Assembly: GCA_948470475.1 (NCBI GenBank)
Contig: OX419346.1
Span: 62,001 to 126,000 of the forward strand
From: Galaxea fascicularis
Taxonomy: Eukaryota; Cnidaria; Anthozoa; Scleractinia; Euphylliidae
Direction: 5' to 3'
DNA length: 64,000 bases
In this document: positions 61,606 to 64,000 of the stretch, one piece after another
How positions within the stretch are numbered: position 1 is the first letter of the stretch
Layout: the number at the start of each line of letters is the position of its first letter
Translations under genes and position numbers: made by a program
Notes under the pieces: generated by a model
What the model saw: only the letters and a program-made list of their open reading frames with translations
Database searches by the model: none
What the model was told of the DNA's origin: nothing

Positions 61606-61805
61606 GTACATGCACCTCTCTCCTCCGCAGAGGTCTCTTTATTACAAGGAGACTGGAGAGAGGAAAAAAAGAGCGCGAGGTAAACGATGGGATGGGGAAA
61701 GAGAAGAGGAGAGACTCCCGCCTTTTACCTCTTCCCATCGTCGCCCGCGCGCTTATTATTTTATTGTTGTAAGCAGGAGCCTCTGCGGAGGAGAGAGTAC
61801 ATGTA
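61606..61805. mobile_element. MITE-like inverted repeat element
   Basis: About 200 bp. The left end GTACATGCACCTCTCTCC and following CTCCGCAGAGG are mirrored at the right end (CCTCTGCGGAGGAGAGAG then TACATGTAC). A second inner pair is GGTAAACGATGGG with CCCATCGTC. The interior is purine-rich on one side. No coding capacity. Confidence 0.65.
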
Positions 61806-64000
61806 CTGTCGTGTGAAACCCGAAGCCTAATAGACAACCTGCAACTACTGTTGCAGAAAGTCAGGACCAGACTTACAAGGTCTTTCAAAGTAACACATCT
61901 CATCGCACTTCGGAACACTTGTCAAACTCTTGTAAAAAGACGCAAAAAATTTGCTCTTTGTTAAAAAAATTCAACCGGTTTAATTTTTATTTTCCTTTGT
62001 GCCAAATTCATTACCGTATTCTGGAACAAAGGAAAACAAAAATCAAATTAGTTTAAAAACTTTTAAACCAGTAAAAAATCTCAACATATTCAGTTTATCC
62101 ATGCTAATATCATTGCCTGTCGTCCTTTATTTCCCTTCTCCGCGAATCTGACCTTTTCCGCAAACGGAATGGTTTTATTTGTGATATGCAAGCAAACATC
62201 AGTGCTACCTCGGTGAGATTAGGACGCCATACAGGCACAGAGGACAAACGCAAACAAAAAAAAGCAAAAGCCACGAAAACAAAACATTGGCCTGTTAGCT
62301 TAGCCGAGCTGATCTATTATTGTCTTTCTACTCAATTTGGCTCCTGTGACAGTATGTATTTTTCATTATTGCAAAGTTTACATTGCCGGGTGCTTTTTGA
62401 TTACTACTTACAGATCTATATGCGACAAATTTTCTCGCACTAAAACAGAGCCAACTGCACTAAGAAATGGAATATATATCTGATAAGCAAGATGATGTGG
62501 GTAAAGTATATTAATTCCAACGTTTTAGTTGCCGGTTTAGCTGGGCGGCCATTGGGTACGCCCGACAAATAGAGGCACACATACAGTCTTCAATCATCAA
62601 GATATGGCAATACGCTCGGTTGTTTTTTAAGAAAAACAATTACTTTTTTGGCACTTTTTGACGATAGGAAGTGGTTACAGTATAAACATCTTACAGCTAA
62701 TAAAGTGTCTCGTATCTTACATGTAACTGGTGCAGAGTACATGTCTGCTGAAGAACTGTTACGTGTATTCTGCCTTCAACATTAGCGGACAGAAGTATAA
62801 CCTGATACTTTTCAGCCGGATACCTGTGCTTTACAGGCCACCCAATCTATCAATCTGACCCTTGTGCTATTATTACCAGGGCAAATGTTTTCCTCAACCC
62901 ACTTGAGTATTTACTTTAAAAGCAGTTTAACTTGACCTGTTTTGGCCATTTTTTCAAGGCACATGTCTTTCCGAAAAGACAAGTCTTCGTGTTTCATTCG
63001 CCTTTATACAAGGCGCCACAATCGGCACATGCCTGCTTCGCTTAAATTGTCATCAGTCGCTATTTAGACTGTATGGGAGTGGTGGGAAAAACTCTGACCT
63101 TGGCAATTTATGAAACTAGAGAAACAACCGGCAGTGCTGTGTGCTTTAGTTTTCAACACCTTTACTAATGGAATAGCAATGACACTGTCTGTTTATGCTT
63201 TGACTGATTGCAAAACTCAACAAAACTATAACTTAAGAATGAATACCACTGCATACAGTAGATGAAACCGGCCTTGGTTCTTTTGCTATTGTCCCTGGAG
63301 CGAAGGCCGGGTTGTTTCAAATAACTTTGCTTGTTGATCTGTAGTTACAGTGTAGAGTGTTTGTTTAATTGCCTCAGCGTTGTTTTTTATCAGTTTTTGT
63401 CCTCTTAAGTACTTAGCCTCTTACGCAGTGGTTTCAGTTTAGTTTACTATTACCCTCGTCAAGAAGAGTAATACGACTCCCCTAAACACGACTGCAAGTT
63501 GGGGAAACTAAATATCATGCACTTTTCGCCAAACCACATATGCCAAAATAAATAAGATAATTAGATCAATTATTCGTTACTGCATTTTCTTAACTGGTTA
63601 TGATTACAGTCGTGTTTTGATTTAAACAAAAAATTGAGAATAAATGGATGCTATCGCTAACTATTGTTACAGGGGGATAAATCCGGCTAAATTTCTCTTT
63701 ACCGAACCTACTTTTGCTATACTTTTTATTCTTCAGTTGTTTTAGTTATCATTCTTTTCGATCTATCTTGCTTGTATTTGACTGTATTCAATTTTTCAAC
63801 AAACTTAAATTTGCCTTGAGTACGCCATCACTTCTCGACATCAGATAGCAATGTTAGCTGTTTATACCGTCAGTCTTCGTCACTATTGCCGTTTCTTTAA
63901 TTGTTTATATTAAGCGTGTTTCTCGATAAAAATGGGAAAATCCCCATTCACAACACTTCGTGGATTACATACGTTTACCGATCATCGATCATAACAACAG
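61806..64000. other. Right end of the window, no gene seen
   Basis: AT-rich DNA with no recognised exon, repeat or RNA gene. Confidence 0.45.

Noticed and set aside
1..64000. CRISPR array, operon or bacterial-type system
   Set aside because: The DNA is eukaryotic with spliced genes; there are no regularly spaced direct repeats.

Overview
The window is animal nuclear DNA: AT-rich, intron-rich, with GT-AG introns and many small repeats. It is best read as an anthozoan cnidarian, probably a stony coral. That assignment is an inference from the repeat families (tRNA-derived SINEs, palindromic MITEs, LINE 3' ends with short-repeat tails) and from the gene style; the sequence contains no species marker.

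The only genes I can support are four complete paralogues of one family, the SLC5A sodium/glucose cotransporters (SGLT-like, 14 transmembrane helices). Gene 1 is on the + strand (871-9232, 673 aa). Gene 2 (11169-23786, 780 aa), gene 3 (27563-38128, 681 aa) and gene 4 (42150-54870, 706 aa) are on the - strand, head-to-tail with each other, and gene 2 converges tail-to-tail on gene 1. I rebuilt each gene exon by exon. All four have 14 coding exons, with the same intron positions and phases, and with identical lengths for 10 of the 14 exons (2-7 and 9-12). Every reading frame joins without a stop. The residues that bind sugar in human SGLT1 (Asn78, His83, Glu102, Tyr290, Lys321, Gln457) have counterparts in every copy.

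The copies differ mainly in three places: the extracellular loop encoded by exon 8 (24, 44, 47 and 129 residues, Thr/Ala-rich, with repeats and N-glycosylation sequons), the cytoplasmic tail region of exons 13-14, and the first exon with its promoter. Genes 3 and 4 are the closest pair and share intron and 3'-flank sequence. Gene 3's first exon and proximal promoter, however, match gene 2, so gene 3 looks mosaic. Gene 1 carries Phe where SGLTs have the inner-gate Trp291.

Introns and intergenic DNA hold degenerate mobile-element debris: several MITEs with clear TTA/TAA or TA target duplications, 5'-truncated LINE fragments (one interrupted by a MITE), two tRNA-related SINEs and a broken mobile-element ORF. 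From about 54.9 kb to the end of the window (9 kb) I see no gene, only a few inverted repeats. I found no CRISPR, operon, RNA gene or new enzymatic system.
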